DNA from: Tretioscincus oriximinensis
Lineage: Eukaryota; Chordata; Lepidosauria; Squamata; Gymnophthalmidae
DNA length: 64,000 bases
Reading direction: 5' to 3'
Assembly: GCA_022410635.1 (NCBI GenBank)
Contig: JAJVDF010000132.1
Location: 1,116,358-1,180,357 of the forward strand
This document shows, piece by piece, positions 1 through 12,485 of this stretch (the stretch's first letter is position 1; every line of letters begins with the position of its first letter). The translations under genes and the position numbers were made by a program. The notes below the pieces were generated by a model that was not told the DNA's origin, searched no databases, and saw nothing but the letters and a program-made list of their open reading frames with translations.

Positions 1-2330
1 CATCTATGTTATAACCTAAGATGCATCCAGAGTTTTGTCTTTTGTTGTGTCATTTCTAAGTATCATACCATGAAGGACTTATCCTTCCCCCACATGCACG
101 AAGAAGCTCCTCCTCTTCCTTATGAACCTTAAACATGGAATTCAGTTGCCATTAAAGTGGACTACGTGCTTAAGCAGACAGTAAGACTTCAGTATTACAA
201 GGCCTCAAGGAGTAACTGGTTTCTCATTTGCATTTTGAAACTCGTTGTCTTTTTGATTTACCTTGTTTGTTTGTGACTTAGAAAGATATACTGGCCAGTA
301 TTAAATTCCTCCCTGGTCTTAACTCATTTTCTTCAAAAGCAGANTCTGGGATTCTCCACTGCATAATCTTATATACCCAAGGGATTAAAATCTGGGGACA
401 GCAATTACAATCAGACTATTTGGTGACTGGGATTGCTCAGTGAAGGTCTGTTCCGATTAATAACTACCCCTGGATACTTTACAGTTTGCAGAACAATGTT
501 TAAACCCTACAAATGCTACCATTCCCTGTAGACGTCTCTGTGCAAACTCAAACCAAGATATTAAAATTCAATTAAGTCCTCCTTTCAACTGGGCCAGGAG
601 GAATTAAGTAAAGAGCAGAAGAAAAACGAAGTGAACTTGCTCACAATCAGCCCTTTCTACATCATGAAGTCATATCCACACGGGAGGGGCCTCCGGATGA
701 AGGGATCACAGTTTCCTTTTTGGTGGGCAAACTGGAGAAAGAGAGAGAAAATCACTTCATGAACATACAGACGTCCCTTTGTAAGGTTAATAAGTTAGAC
801 AACTAATAATTGGTCACTTTTGGTGGCGTGTGCGTGTGGGATTTTTGGGAAAAGCAAAGTACCCCAAATGCCGCCTCCCTGTGCCTCACTGACGACAGCA
901 ACGAGAGCTCTTGCCTGCTTANCTGCCCATGTTTGCAAGGAGGAGCTCATCAGAAGGCTAAGCCATTCTCCTTCACTTTGTTATGACAAGCTGGGAGCAT
1001 TGGCTGTTTTCGCAGGTCCTCGTGCCTTTGTTGTGGTGCAGTGGCTGGAATGAAATTACAGAAAGGAAAAAAGTTTAAAGTGCTGGGGGTGGCGTGACAG
1101 AGGCGAAAAGGGAAAGAGAGGGATGGACTGCTTCATAGCTTACTTAAGAATTTTGAAAGAGCTGAGGGCCCAGAAGAGGGTGCCACAGCCCACGGCCTAC
1201 CACATCGCTGTTACCATAAAGTAAGATCNGCGATAGATCTCCCTATAAGGCAACTTTTTGATACGACTCTGCTGCAGAAGCTTTCTCTCTTCCGTCCTAC
1301 AGCACGCACTCCGGAGGAAAGCCAACTTCTAGTAACTGAGTGTTAATTATGTCTGAGTGGATTCTAGAGAAGGAGAAAAGCATATACTGTGTCAGCAGAG
1401 AAACGGTTTCGCTGTGAGGAAACTAATGATGCTTTTATCAGGAACAATATAAAGATTGCTTTTTTACTAGTGTGCATCCCACAGGGTTTGGACTATGAGA
1501 TATTTCTGTATCTGGCTTGAGGTTCCTCTGAGCTTTTACATAATCAAATCAATATTGCTATGATTCACCCTCTGGCAAGAACTGATCCTTGCAAGTTGCT
1601 GCCGCTTCTTTAGTGACTGAGGAGGAAATAAATAAATAAGGAGGAAAGAAACTTATTACAAATCCGTAAACATTGATTTGTTTGGGCTTAGATTTGTACT
1701 TTCTTTAATTGCCAAGGAGTGAGAAAGAAGAAGAAGATGCTGAGGAGGAAATGAGGATATATGAGTCTGTGGACATTGGCCAAGCTGGGCAATCAGGGTG
1801 GAAGGTGGATTGGGCAGGGGGAGAAATCAATAGAGTGGCATAAAACAATGTGAAGTATTGTACAGGCATGTCAAAGATAAGGACAGGAACATGGAAGTCA
1901 TGAAGTAAAGGTGATTTTTATTCATTCTTCCCACCCCCGGAAGAATGATTGCATATCCATGTTTACTCACAAGTAAGTCCCACTGGACTCAATGCCATCT
2001 ACTCTTGTGAACAAAGTTGAATACTCAAAAGCTATATTTAATACATGTTTTCTTCCACGGTTAGTTTTGCCTCTTCTTCTGTCTTCTTTCCATTTCATTT
2101 CTGTTTCTTTGATCACTTGGTGAAAACGCTTCCCCTTTTTCCATGTTATCTTTGCTGTGTGGCTTGTGCATCACAATGGGTTCCTAAGAGATCTTATGAA
2201 CCTTCGAGGAATGAAACATTTGCTTATTGCAGTTTCAATGGCATTTTGCAGATCTGAAAAAGAGGCAGGTTTNCTTCTATGTAGGTGGCTCAAATTCAGT
2301 GATAGAGCAAGCTGTGTGGTGAACAAAGAG
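1..2330. other. Unannotated unique sequence
   Basis: No coding exon, RNA gene or repeat family could be recognised on either strand. The open frames are short and show no family motif. Single N bases are scattered through it. It may be intergenic or intronic. Confidence 0.5.
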
Positions 2331-2334
2331 TTGT

Positions 2335-2490
2335 TGAATCAGTCCCAACCTCTACCCAGAAGTAAGCAATGGCAAACCACTTCCAAATCTCCCCCAAGAA
2401 AACTGAATAGAGGTGCCTATGTAGGTGTCCCACAGCCAACCAAGAGTCATCCTCAACTTGAAGAAACCAGCAACATGGTGCATCCCAGGG
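2335..2490 (+). repeat. Possible decayed SINE fragment
   Basis: The stretch around 2365-2400 contains the phrase GCAATGGCAAACCACTTCC, which resembles the body of tRNA-derived SINEs common in squamates. The rest is too diverged to define ends, and no polymerase III promoter boxes are visible. The family call is inferred from this one phrase, so confidence is low. Confidence 0.3.
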
Positions 2491-3995
2491 AAGGTTCTCC
2501 TGACAATTAAATTCAGTAGAGCTTCTGCTCCTGTTAACGTCTCTGAAGATAAATCTGAAGTTCAATCTTGGGACAAAAGACTCAGAACTGGAAAAGACCT
2601 ACAGATATTGCATTCAAGTACTATGTTCCTTGGAGTGCACAGTCTTTCTCCAGTGAGGCCTATCTGTACTTTTTTCCCCACTACATAGCATTTAAAGGGA
2701 AGATCAAAGCCAGAATGCCAGCAAAAAAGAAAGTAAGAAAACAGCTTCCACTGAAAAAGAATTGAAAGGAGATCGTTGATCCTTACCTCCTAGGTCTTTT
2801 CCTTTGTTTTACATCCTTGTCTTCCATTTTCTTCATCTCTACCAGTCTCTGTTACCTTTCAAAATGAATTTCCTCCTACTCTTACGCTGGCAGATTGTAC
2901 CCCCTCCTTCCCCTTTTGCTGTCAACCTCTTTACTCCCACCCCATTTTTGTAGCTGCTGGTACAGAAATTGAACTTGTACAGCAAGCTCTATATAAATGA
3001 CATCTCTAAGGATGTTGTCTTATTTTCCCCCGGGGTGACACCTCTGTCATGCTTCAAAAGAGAAGGAAAGACAGCAAAACAATCACGGCCTTTAATTTGA
3101 AAGAAAGTTCTATTGCTTCCCACCCCAAAGATCTCCCCTCCTTTCTTTTCTTCTACAAGATTAGCACTTTCCTGTCTTCAACAAAATCTGAACTAGCGGT
3201 AATTTCTAGGTCAGAGGCAGAAAAACATGTACCTTTACCTGCAAGCTTATTATACCTGTTAATGTCCTAGTGCTTCAGTTTAAGAAAATGTAAACTGGGA
3301 TTGATAATCCTTACCTCCTCGGAGCGAACACAGTGCGGTTTAATTAAGGTTTGCAAAGAACTTGGAAATCCTTTGATGGAAGGTGCTTAAAAACTGCTAA
3401 GTAAGTAGGGTGATCCCTGAGGCTTTATGACTATTAAAGAAGAGAGAGGGGAAAGGAGAAATGGAGCGGCCTGACATGCTTTTTTGCCTTCTCTTTTAAT
3501 CCTTCTTTAATGTATTACTTTCTTGAAAATATAAACACAGACACCAGAAGCATCTTCTTCTCTTTGCCTTGGGAACAGAGAGGGCTGGATCTGATGGCTT
3601 GCAAGTGACAGGATGGGTCGAACTGAAGAGTTTCCAAGTGACTCCGCTGGGAGAGTTATGCCCCGTCCACATTGAGCCTTCTCCTTGGCTATATCTCAGA
3701 ATAGGAATGTGCCGTCTACATGCTGGTGTAGGCTATGGAAGGACCCGAATGGGGCCTGCCACAGCCTACACTGACATGTGGATGACCAAGCTCTGTACCG
3801 AGATATAATCCAGAATAAGGCTCAGTGGGGACAGTAGTTGACCTTGGGGTGCAGAAAAGGGGCAGAGATTTTGCATGGGAACAGAAAACTAAATCAAGTC
3901 TGAATATATAACACAAACACGAACTAAAGAACATTATGCATAATGGGTAAATACAGTTTAAAATATATAAAGATAGATTTTTTTTTNAAAAAAAA
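2491..3995. other. Unannotated unique sequence
   Basis: No gene or clear repeat was seen. The open frames here show no family motifs. Confidence 0.45.
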
Positions 3996-3997
3996 AC

Positions 3998-5178
3998 ACC
4001 TTTTGGTCCCTTTTGATATTGTCTTATCTAGACTTTCAAAAGGTTTCTGATAAAGTCCCTTATCACAGGCTCCTAAAAAAGCTCCGTACTCATGATATAA
4101 GAGGACAGACTTTGTCCTGGATTNGAAACTGGCTAAAAGANAGAAAACAGAGGGTAGTATTAAATGGACAGTTCTCTGANTGGAAAGAGGTAGGAAGTGG
4201 GGTACCCCAGGGNTCTGTANTGGGACCCTTGCTTTTCAATATATTTATAAATGATCTGGATGCCGAGGTAAATAGTGAAGTAGCCAAGTTTGCTGACGAC
4301 ACTAAACTGTTCAGGGNAGTGAANACTGAAAATGATTCCAAGGAGCCTCAGAGTGATCTATTGAAACTGGGTGAGTGGGCATCCCAGTGGCAAATGCACT
4401 TCAACTTAAGCAAGTGCAAGGTCATGCATATTGGGGCAAAGAATCCAAAATACTCCTACCACNTGATGGGAACCAAGAGCTTTCTGTGACCGAGCGAGAA
4501 AAGGATCTTGGGGTGTTAGTGGACAATTCAATGAAAATGTCAACCCAGTGTGAAGCAGCATCAAAAAAGGCAAATTCCAAGTTGGGGATAATTAGGAAAG
4601 GAAAACAAGTCAGCAAATGTTGTTTTGCCTCTTTATAAACCTGTGGTGAGGCCACATTTGGAATACTGTGTTCAATTCTGGTCACCACATCTCAAGAGGG
4701 ATATTGTGGAACTGGAGAAGGTGCAGAAAAGGGCAACAAAAATGATCAAGGGTCTGGAGCACCTCCCTTAAGAAGTCAGGCTTCAACGTCTGGGCCTCTT
4801 CAGCCTTGAAAGATGGCATTTGAGAGTTGATCAAATTGAAATGTTTAAAATCATGGATGGGATGGATAAGATGAATAGAGAAAAAATATTTTCCCTATCA
4901 CACAAGAGTAGGACCAGGTGCCTTCCCTTGAAACAGATGGGCAGAAGAGTGAGAACAGACAAAGGAAAGTATTTTTTCATTCAAAGAGTCGTCGGCCTTT
5001 GAAATTTGAAGAAGTGATGGTAGTTAACAGCCTGGATAGCTTTAAGACAGAATTAGGCATGTTTATGGACACCAAGAGTATAAATAGCTACTAGGATGGA
5101 TGTCTGTGTGGTGCCTCTGAGATGGAGCAACAGGCAGGATTCCTGAAATGCCATTTGCAGGAAGTCATGAACTGTATG
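3998..5178 (+). pseudogene. CR1/L2-clade LINE, 5'-truncated reverse transcriptase and 3' UTR
   Basis: Fragment of a non-LTR retrotransposon, here called LINE-A. The frame from 4013 begins inside the RT domain with a DFQK..DKVP..RLL block, continues with GVPQ..V.GPLLFNIFI near 4200-4250, and has the catalytic FADD box near 4286-4300. After about 4465 reading continues in another frame (EKDLGVLVD), then shifts again near 4632 ([17 protein letters not shown]). At least two frameshifts therefore make it non-functional. Downstream comes the LINE-A 3' UTR (GATGGAGCAACAGGCAGGAT at 5121-5140), which stops near 5178 before the usual TTCTTATG-type tail. Endonuclease and ORF1 are absent. Several N bases fall inside the RT. 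Confidence 0.85.
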
Positions 5179-5184
5179 NCCCAT

Positions 5185-5415
5185 AGGAATAAATGGACAT
5201 TTCATACAATGGAGGGATTAAAAGGAAGGGTCCCCCCAAAATTCTGTCCTGGGACTGGTATTTGGGTGCTTTTAAAAAACATATTTATAAATTATTTGGA
5301 GTCCTGAGCAAACAGCAGGTAGACAAATTTGAATTTGTACCAACCTGTACAGAGAGATACAAAACGATAAAGGACTTCAAAGAACTGCATTTTTGTATCC
5401 TGGGGGACTGAGCTT
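5185..5415 (+). pseudogene. Second CR1-clade reverse transcriptase remnant
   Basis: Translation gives a degraded version of the RT block GVPxxxxxGxxxxxxxNIFIN, ending in NIFINYLE, directly behind the truncated LINE-A copy. It differs in sequence from LINE-A and is probably an older CR1-clade copy. Only about 75 codons are recognisable. Confidence 0.4.
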
Positions 5416-5559
5416 TAAAATGTCAAATGTTGTTCAACTTGAACTCATAATCTGATGCACTACTAGTGTGGTAGGTCCAGAACAGAGGAGCAAAGGCCCT
5501 TGTTCTGGCATATGGGGGCTCCTATAGTGCAAGAGGAGGCATGGTGCAAAAGGAAGTGG

Positions 5560-5692
5560 GCACACCCAGGAACTCCCACCTAGTCCAGCATTCTGTCTCA
5601 CACCAATTGCTTCTGGGCAGTCCAAGCAAAACTTTCACCTACTTTCAATTCCCTGCAAATAGCCTTTAAAGGAATCCTGGCTGTTTCTCCTG
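5560..5692 (-). mobile_element. LINE-A 3' UTR fragment
   Basis: On the minus strand this matches the LINE-A 3' UTR also seen at 50143-50390 and 39945-40197 (GGAATCCT.. , GACAGAATGCTGGACTAG-type text). It is short, without coding capacity and without an intact tail. Confidence 0.6.
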
Positions 5693-6540
5693 ATATTTAT
5701 GCACCCCAGGACAGGACAGGACTTATTGCAGCTTTAAAATAAATTTTCCATGAGATGCTGCAGGCAAGCTAAACCTGGTAAACATTCCTCTTTTCCACAC
5801 CCATTAAAGCTGTAAAACTTCTGCTCCATATTTTTTGTGGCAATCATGTTACTACAGTAATTTTAAAAGTAGAAATTAAATTTACTCCTTCCATAGTTTT
5901 CTTTTTCCAATAATGTCCACTGTGCAGTATATAATACAGCTGAACTGAAAACATTTCTATTTAAATCTTTCCCACTGCCAACATTCTGGATATTCCCTTC
6001 CTGCCAACCCTTTATTTTGTTCTTTGAAAAAGTAAGACGTTCTGTGTACTAGAGCCTATATATTTAGTAATTACAATTAAGATGCTGAAGTTTCATATGT
6101 TTTATGAAAGAGCACTCGCCTTGTGAAGTCAATAAGGTGTGCAGCCTGCCCATGTCTCCCCAAAAGCCAAAGGATCATGTGAAACAGCGAGCGTATCAAA
6201 ACAAATCACCTTTCCTCCCCAGCGGTGTTTTTCCTTTGTTTTTGAGATTAAAAGGGAAATCTGTACTGTGCATGCTTGAAAAACCGCCACAGAAAGACTA
6301 TATGCTTTAGAAAGGATCCAATCTATAACTCATATAATAGGATTAACTGTTATGTTAGATATGGGGTTGCACAAGGTCTGGGACAAATTTAGATGCCATT
6401 CCAATCCTGTAATTAAGTGCTTTGAAATGACAGCAGGCAATTCATGTCAGTCCTTTTGCAAAAGGTCCTTTGGAATCTGTGCAGCTAGGCCATGAGTAGA
6501 ATGTGTCTGAGGGATAGGGGATTCCATGAAGGTTCAGCAG
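5693..6540. other. Unannotated AT-rich sequence
   Basis: No gene or repeat was recognised. The sequence is AT-rich with short uninformative open frames. Confidence 0.4.
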
Positions 6541-6548
6541 GAGGATGG

Positions 6549-6803
6549 TAGTAGCCAGCAGTCTGGATAGCTTTAGAACAAGATTAGACAAGTTCATGGA
6601 AGCCAAGGGTATAAACAGCTACTAGGATGGATCTCTTGATGCTGCCTCCGAGATGGAGGAACAGATAGGATTCCTGAAATGCCACTTGCAGGGCATTTTG
6701 CCTTTCTCTGCTTAGACTGCCCAGGTGCAATTGAGACAGAATGCTGGACTAGATGGGCTCTGGCCCCATTCAGCAGGGCTCCTCTTAGGTTCTCATGTTC
6801 TTA
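6549..6803 (+). mobile_element. LINE-A 3' end with tail
   Basis: A 5'-truncated insertion running from the SLDSF-type end of ORF2 (GTCTGGATAGCTTTAGAAC) through the 3' UTR to a tail with TTCTCATGTTCTTA. Its end matches other LINE-A copies in the window. Confidence 0.75.
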
Positions 6804-6837
6804 ATGGACACAATAAGGTTTCAATTCCTGTCTGAGG

Positions 6838-7012
6838 AGGTCCCATTCTGGGAGGATGCGGGAAGTGACAGGTAGGATTTCTCCAANTGCCATTTGCGGC
6901 GGTTTGAGAGCAGGTAAAGGTTTTGCCTTCTTCTGCTTGCTGAGCTGCCATGTGGGACAGAATGCTAGACTGGATGGATGGTGTCCAATCCAGCAGAACT
7001 TCTCTTATGTAC
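6838..7012 (+). mobile_element. Divergent LINE-A 3' end
   Basis: The phrase GGGACAGAATGCTAGACTGG followed by CTTCTCTTATGTACG near 7000 is the LINE-A 3' UTR and decayed tail. It lies directly behind a better preserved copy in the same orientation. Confidence 0.55.
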
Positions 7013-7213
7013 GTATGGAATTCATTGCAGAAAAAGGCATTCCCTGTCAGTAGCGGACTGAGAGGAAAAGGGTGCCCCACCCATTGGGTGGCAACAGAGA
7101 CNCCATGCGCCAACTTCCCCGCCCAGAACATGTGCAAATGTTCATAGGCTTTGCTGATGTGTTGCCTTGTGCATGTGTAACGTAACAAGTAGCATCACAG
7201 ACCCAAACNTGCC

Positions 7214-7470
7214 TGCAGCATTTATTTATTTATTTGTACTTGTATCCCGCCCTATACCCGAAGGCCTCAGGGCAGCCAACCATAGGGTGGTGCACATAGC
7301 GTTTGTTGCTTTCTGCACAACAGACACCCTGTGAAGTAGTTGGGGCTGAGGGAGTTCAAAGAACTGTGACTGGCCCAAGATCCCCCAGCTGGCTTTCATG
7401 GATGAGTGGGGAATCGAACCGGGAGGCTACCAGATGCGAGTCCAACACTCTAACCACTACGCCAAACAGG
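7214..7470 (-). mobile_element. tRNA-derived SINE with L2-like LINE tail
   Basis: Read on the minus strand, the element starts with a polymerase III box A (TGGCGTAGTGG, complement of 7454-7464) and a perfect box B (GGTTCGATTCC, complement of 7410-7420). It continues with a body containing CAGGGTGTCTGTTGTGCAG and ends in GCCTTCGGGTATAGGGCGGG followed by an AAATAAATAAA tail. The tail nearly matches the L2-like LINE at 24250-24320, so that LINE probably supplied its reverse transcription. It is a full-length or nearly full-length copy. Confidence 0.85.
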
Positions 7471-7624
7471 TAACAAACCCTCACCTGCCCTGGCATTTCA
7501 ACCTGTCCTGAGAGTGGGTGGGTTAATGACATAGCTGGGCTTTCTTTTTTTATGGTGCCTTCCTTCTGAGTTGCTGTGAGCAGAATTGAGGGGCAGTGCA
7601 TGGACAGCGTGGTCAAGGTAATTC

Positions 7625-7915
7625 AGCCATCAGCCCTCTTGCAAGTCATAGGAATGACTTTCTTGATGGCTGCACTATGTTAGTGGCAAGTCAAGATGAT
7701 TTAAGGGGAATACAGGCAGAGGAAAATATATATTAGGGTGCATGACATCAAGGTTATAGCAACATGTAGAGGGAGGTGGGTTATACACATCAGATTTTTT
7801 GAAATACATATTTTATTTGTAAGGCAAGATAGCAACACATTCATTTAGAGATTAAAAACAGCTCACAGGAAACATGCCAACACATACTTCACAGCAGTGA
7901 TGGAACTGATTGTTG
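7625..7915. other. Unannotated sequence
   Basis: No gene or repeat was recognised between the SINE and the inverted repeat that follows. Confidence 0.4.
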
Positions 7916-7929
7916 AGGAGAGATTTATC

Positions 7930-8346
7930 TTGAAATTCCAAAAAAGCTGCTCTGGAAAACTCCACATCACTCTGATAAGGGTTTGCTTTGTTTTTACCCT
8001 TATATTGCTAACGTTACTTCTGGAAAAGAGCCCAGAGCACAAATTCCTCCGGATAGAAGACTCACATGGGTGCCTAACTAGTCAAAGAAGATGTAGTAAT
8101 TGCAGCAGGGAGTTGGAGAAGGTTTGGGGTTCTGTGTCCTCTTCTGCTGAGGGAGACAAAGAGCAGATTCAGCTTGGGGTCATCTGCTGAATTCTCAGCT
8201 GAGCTGAACAATCAAAGTATCTCGAAGTTCATGTCAACCAAAGGTTATTTAAGCCCGTCCCTGAGTGCTCTGGGGTCTAGGGGTAAAACCAAAGCAAACC
8301 CTTATCAGATGTGGAATTTTCCAGAGGAGCTTTTTGGAATTTCAGA
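7930..8346. repeat. Inverted repeat with ~70 bp arms
   Basis: The left arm (7930-7999) and right arm (8281-8346) are imperfect reverse complements sharing GATAAGGGTTTGCTTTG and flanking text such as GAAATTCCAAAAA. They enclose about 280 bp with no coding motif. The layout fits a miniature inverted-repeat transposable element (MITE) or foldback element, but target duplication and family are unresolved. Open frames over the region are by-products. Confidence 0.6.
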
Positions 8347-8803
8347 AAAGCCCATTAGATCTCTGAGTGAAAACATCAAGAGCCACTCTCAGAATCCTTC
8401 AGAATAAATACTAAATACAACCCTTTGCATAGGCGCCCTCCCTTTCAACTAAGTAAGAGACATGGGCTGGGAACGTTTTAGGTTCTGGATGAGGAAGGAA
8501 ATCGATGACCAAAATATTTACGAACCTGAATATGGCTAGGATTTGTGTCATTGTAAGAAAACTAAAAAAAGGTTCTAAGTAGCCTCAATAGAACTTGCTA
8601 CCTTACAGAATTCATATGTTGTTATTAAAGAAGTCATGCTGTTTAATTATGTACTTTTAATTTTTGTCTCGGGCCATAATACAACCTATGATAGGACAAG
8701 AGGCCTACCTGTACCATTTAAGTGATAGTGCATATGCAATTTAAAGAGATTGGTATCTTACAGATATGCAGATTTCTTTACTTCGGCACTAGTGAAATCT
8801 AGA

Positions 8804-8884
8804 TATGCTGCTCAAAACAATTAAGGGAACACTTTAACATAACAGTGTATGTTAGTGTTCCCTTAATTGTTTTGAGCAGGATAT
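8804..8884. mobile_element. Palindromic mariner-like MITE, copy 1
   Basis: An ~80 bp near-perfect palindrome. Its left arm, CTGCTCAAAACAATTAAGGG.., is mirrored by ..TTAATTGTTTTGAGCAG, separated by a few bases. Ends with TA at the borders fit a Tc1/mariner-type element with TA target sites. It has no coding capacity. A second copy lies at 11009-11092. Confidence 0.7.
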
Positions 8885-8889
8885 TTCTT

Positions 8890-11000
8890 ATGCTCCATCT
8901 TTTTAGTTATGCATATATGTCCACAATAATATGACAAATATTTCCTTGCTAATTGGACTTGAATTGAGACAACCGTTCTTATACTCAACAGCAATCCATT
9001 GCCTCATTCAAAAGCAAGCCAACATTTGGGGTAATAATAATCTAACCATCCAAGGGCAAACGGAAGAAAAGAACCTCACAAAGAATAATGTGATCATGTA
9101 AGAACATGTTTATTTTCATTCTTTCTTCATCCGTGCAGACAAATCAAGGAATACATTGAAATGAAAATGTAGTAATGCTTTCCTGAGGTTTTGAACTCCT
9201 TGGGGTTAGATAGATGCAAGTCACTAAAATAGTATAGGGGAAGCAATATTAACCTCCCTTCCCCCAGGGAGGAAGGAAATGAAACTCACCCATTCAGGCT
9301 GTGAAATGGTGCATAATTGTTGTGTGCAGGAGCTAAAAACATATGGTGCTGGTGCTTCATGTATATATGAGTGTTATTATTGTATATTTTTCACTGCTTT
9401 TGAATAACTTTCCCAAAGCAGTTTTTCCCCAAAACCAACAACTCCCAACTCCTACACTATAAAATTCAAATCCAAGGTCTGTCTTTCAAGCAATCTTTAA
9501 TTTGGAAGGCTTAGCTAGAACTGCCAGATGTCTTTAATTTCAAGTTATTTCCCTAAACTTCCAGTTCCTTACTTCTGCATTTCGTAGACCTGAAGAATTT
9601 AATGAATGAACATTATTTTAGAAATGTACAGCGCCAGAGCAGCCCACACAACATACACCACAGTTTCATAAATGCCCTTAATATTTTTCAGTAAGGAGAA
9701 AAAACCCACAAAGAGCCATAAAATGCCTTCAGAGCAAGGGAACATTGGTGCAGGCAGATGCTGAGGAAGAGAAGTGGCTAGCCTCTCCCCATTTCTGCCC
9801 TGCCTGAAAATGTTTGTGGAATTACACAGTTGTACGGTGCCAGAAGAGAAACTTCATCACTGGTTTACATTGGATCAGCCCCTGAGCATAAACAATGAAG
9901 TAAAAGACAGAAACAAATACTGTAGTGAACAATGTGGAGAAGAAATCACAAGTTAAACGTCTACAGCAAGTATAAAAAAGAACTGCAGCCTTTCTGCAGT
10001 TACCTATTCTGCAGCTCCAAAGCCTTAAACAGAGTCTCTTCTAGCCACACACTGGTGCAGATTAAAGAGGTTCTGTCCACTTCTAGTATGTTCTGCCTGA
10101 ACAAGGTGGAGTATACTCCAGATCAGGTCACTTGTAATCTGAACCGTAGGTAGTAATATCAAAAACTATATCCTTGGAGTTACTTCAGAGCTCTTGAGAA
10201 CTTTGGGGCCATTGTGTGGCTGTTGGGCTGGAACCACTGTCACCAAGCAGACATCTCTGTACCAGTCCAAGATTTGACAGTGGAAATGGATGCAAGCAAG
10301 AGGGGAAGAAACGAATGCCCGGTGAGCTTTTTTGAGTTAAAGTTTATAGGATCAAGTGNTATCTTCTTAAATATATATATATATATTTCTACTATCACTT
10401 GTTATTTGCTTAAGGCTGCAGGCACATAAAATTTTATTACTAGGATGGAAGTAACCTCATGATGACTCCACCCCATGTGCTTATGGAATTTCAGTGATCC
10501 ATTCGGGGAAAATGTCCTTAGTCCTGAATTATCCTGATAGTTGATTCTTTCGGACATCATTGTGAAATGCCCTGTAAACTCCCTGTATTCTCATTCTTAA
10601 GCCTTTGGGTGACGTTCAGGAATGGGAGAACACAGGATAATGTGAGAAGATGTATGATTGGAGGGAAAATAAGCCAGTCACTAGAAGCCAGTGATAGGAG
10701 GGTGGGAGGTAATTTCTCCATGGTTGATCACAAAAGTATGAGGCTATGTATGCATGTACCAAAGACTGGTTTATTCCAGATTTTGGAACCATTGCGGTTT
10801 TTAATACATTGTGTGGAGGGGTCCTTAGATTACATGGCAAAAGAGGAACTGTGAAAAGTATAGCTGTGTACAAGTATGCAGAGACTGGAAAGGTTCATTC
10901 AATACTCAAGCAGTTATATGTTGGGAAAGTTTGATTTTAATTGAACATTTTGAACTGACTGTTGAAAAAGCCAACAAACCAAAGCAATTATTTGGGTATA
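8890..11000. other. Unannotated sequence with AT microsatellite
   Basis: No gene was recognised. A short (AT)n run lies at about 10371-10387. Frames near 9774-10429 and 10567-10934 show no family motif. Confidence 0.4.
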
Positions 11001-11008
11001 AGAGCAAT

Positions 11009-11092
11009 ATATACGGCTCAAAACAATTAAGGGAACACTTTAACATACACTGTTACGTTAAAGTGTTCCCTTAATTGTTTTCAGCAGTATAT
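11009..11092. mobile_element. Palindromic mariner-like MITE, copy 2
   Basis: Same family as 8804-8884, with arms GGCTCAAAACAATTAAGGG and its complement around a short centre, and TATA at both borders. It differs from copy 1 by a few substitutions in the terminal GCTC/GAGC. Confidence 0.7.
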
Positions 11093-11099
11093 TTCTATG

Positions 11100-12335
11100 C
11101 CTTCGTTCTACCTAGTTAGTTTTTAAGTTTCTGTAGTTTAATAAATAAATAAACATAGGATTGAAAGAAACTTTGGATAACAAGTATAAATGGACCAAGC
11201 TGATTTGCTATATTGGAGGAAGAAGTCAGGGATCCTCATGGGATATTGTATGAAAACAAGGTTTTCTCTTGATGCATAAATGGATATAATTTTGGGTAGA
11301 TGGGTTTTCTTTTTTGTAAATATATATCACGCTATTTGAAAAGACTTGTTTAAATATAATTTTTGCATATTGTGAATGTCACTGTTAAGTAAAACCAAAT
11401 AAATAATTATATATATATAAACAAACAAACAAACAAACAGAAGCACTAACCTCAGTTGGCAGAACTGATACGAAATCATTCTTGTTGCCAGGATCTTCCA
11501 TGACAAAGTTGACTTGGAAGAGCCCCTAGAAACTGTTCATTTATGGCAGATTCTGCATGTGTCAAGTGGACTTTCCATAAGGGCAGCAGATGCCAATATA
11601 GTTATGACCCCGTCCATGAACTATGCTTTTCCACACAAGCAAGATTCATTTAGGCATAAATGCATGATTTGTATAAAGAGAGATCATACAATGTGATATG
11701 CCCCCCCTCGCATTGTAATTTTCTTCCAAAGCAGAAGCATCATATTGCTTATGGATAAACATTTTTCTTTTAAAGCAGAAGCATTTAAGTATTACTTTCT
11801 GGACTTTAGTGCACACATTCACTTTTGATCCACACCAAGGACCAGAAAAACACCTTTGGGAGATCATATTCTGATCTTTAGTGTGGATGAAAGGCTCTGG
11901 AATATGGATGCTAATCACTTCTAAGCTACTTTTGACCCCATTTTTTCCTGCGTGCGTATGAAGTCTGTGAGAAAATTGCAGCCAGATCGACGATTGCAAC
12001 AGTTAAATATGCACCAGTAAAAGGTTTCAGTAGATTCCATTTTTAAGTTTCCCTTCCGTTGCTCTGAACTGTGTTTAGACTTGTTGCAGATCAAAATTCC
12101 ATTAAGGGTGAATAAATGGAGGCTTCCAAGTACAAGTTCATTCTTCCTCCCACACGTCATGCCTTCACCTCACATTCCATTACTATGAATATGTTAAATT
12201 ATGGTAGGAAGGACTGACCATGATCTTGAACTTGTTTATATTCAAGCAATGCTCTGAAATCGATAGAACTTGATTTTATGAGTTGATGAAAACTCATGAA
12301 CAGTATAGAAAGGCAATCTGTTCTTGTGATCACAG
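11100..12335. other. Unannotated AT-rich sequence
   Basis: AT-rich with an (AT)n/(AAAC)n run near 11408-11440. No gene was recognised. Confidence 0.4.
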
Positions 12336-12339
12336 TGAC

Positions 12340-12485
12340 CAGGGTTGGATCTTTATCCAATAAAATCCCGGTTCAGTTCTGCACTCTAATCTGTGAATCC
12401 TGCTGAATGACCTTGGGCTACTCACAGTTCTCTGGAATGCTATCATTTCTACCAAGTTCACAAAAGAACAGAAGGTTTTATATAT
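12340..12485 (+). mobile_element. tRNA-derived SINE, cut by assembly gap
   Basis: Contains a box B-like CCCGGTTCAGTTC near 12368-12380 and the SINE body phrase GAATCCTGCTGAATGACCTT, followed by CACAGTTCTCTGG. The 3' half runs into the N gap, and a TTC array emerges on the other side. That is where this SINE class carries its TTC tail, so the gap probably covers the SINE 3' end plus an expanded tail. Confidence 0.65.

Noticed and set aside
7897..8190. Frame with a hydrophobic segment (possible membrane protein)
   Set aside because: It overlaps the left arm of an inverted repeat and lacks any recognisable domain.
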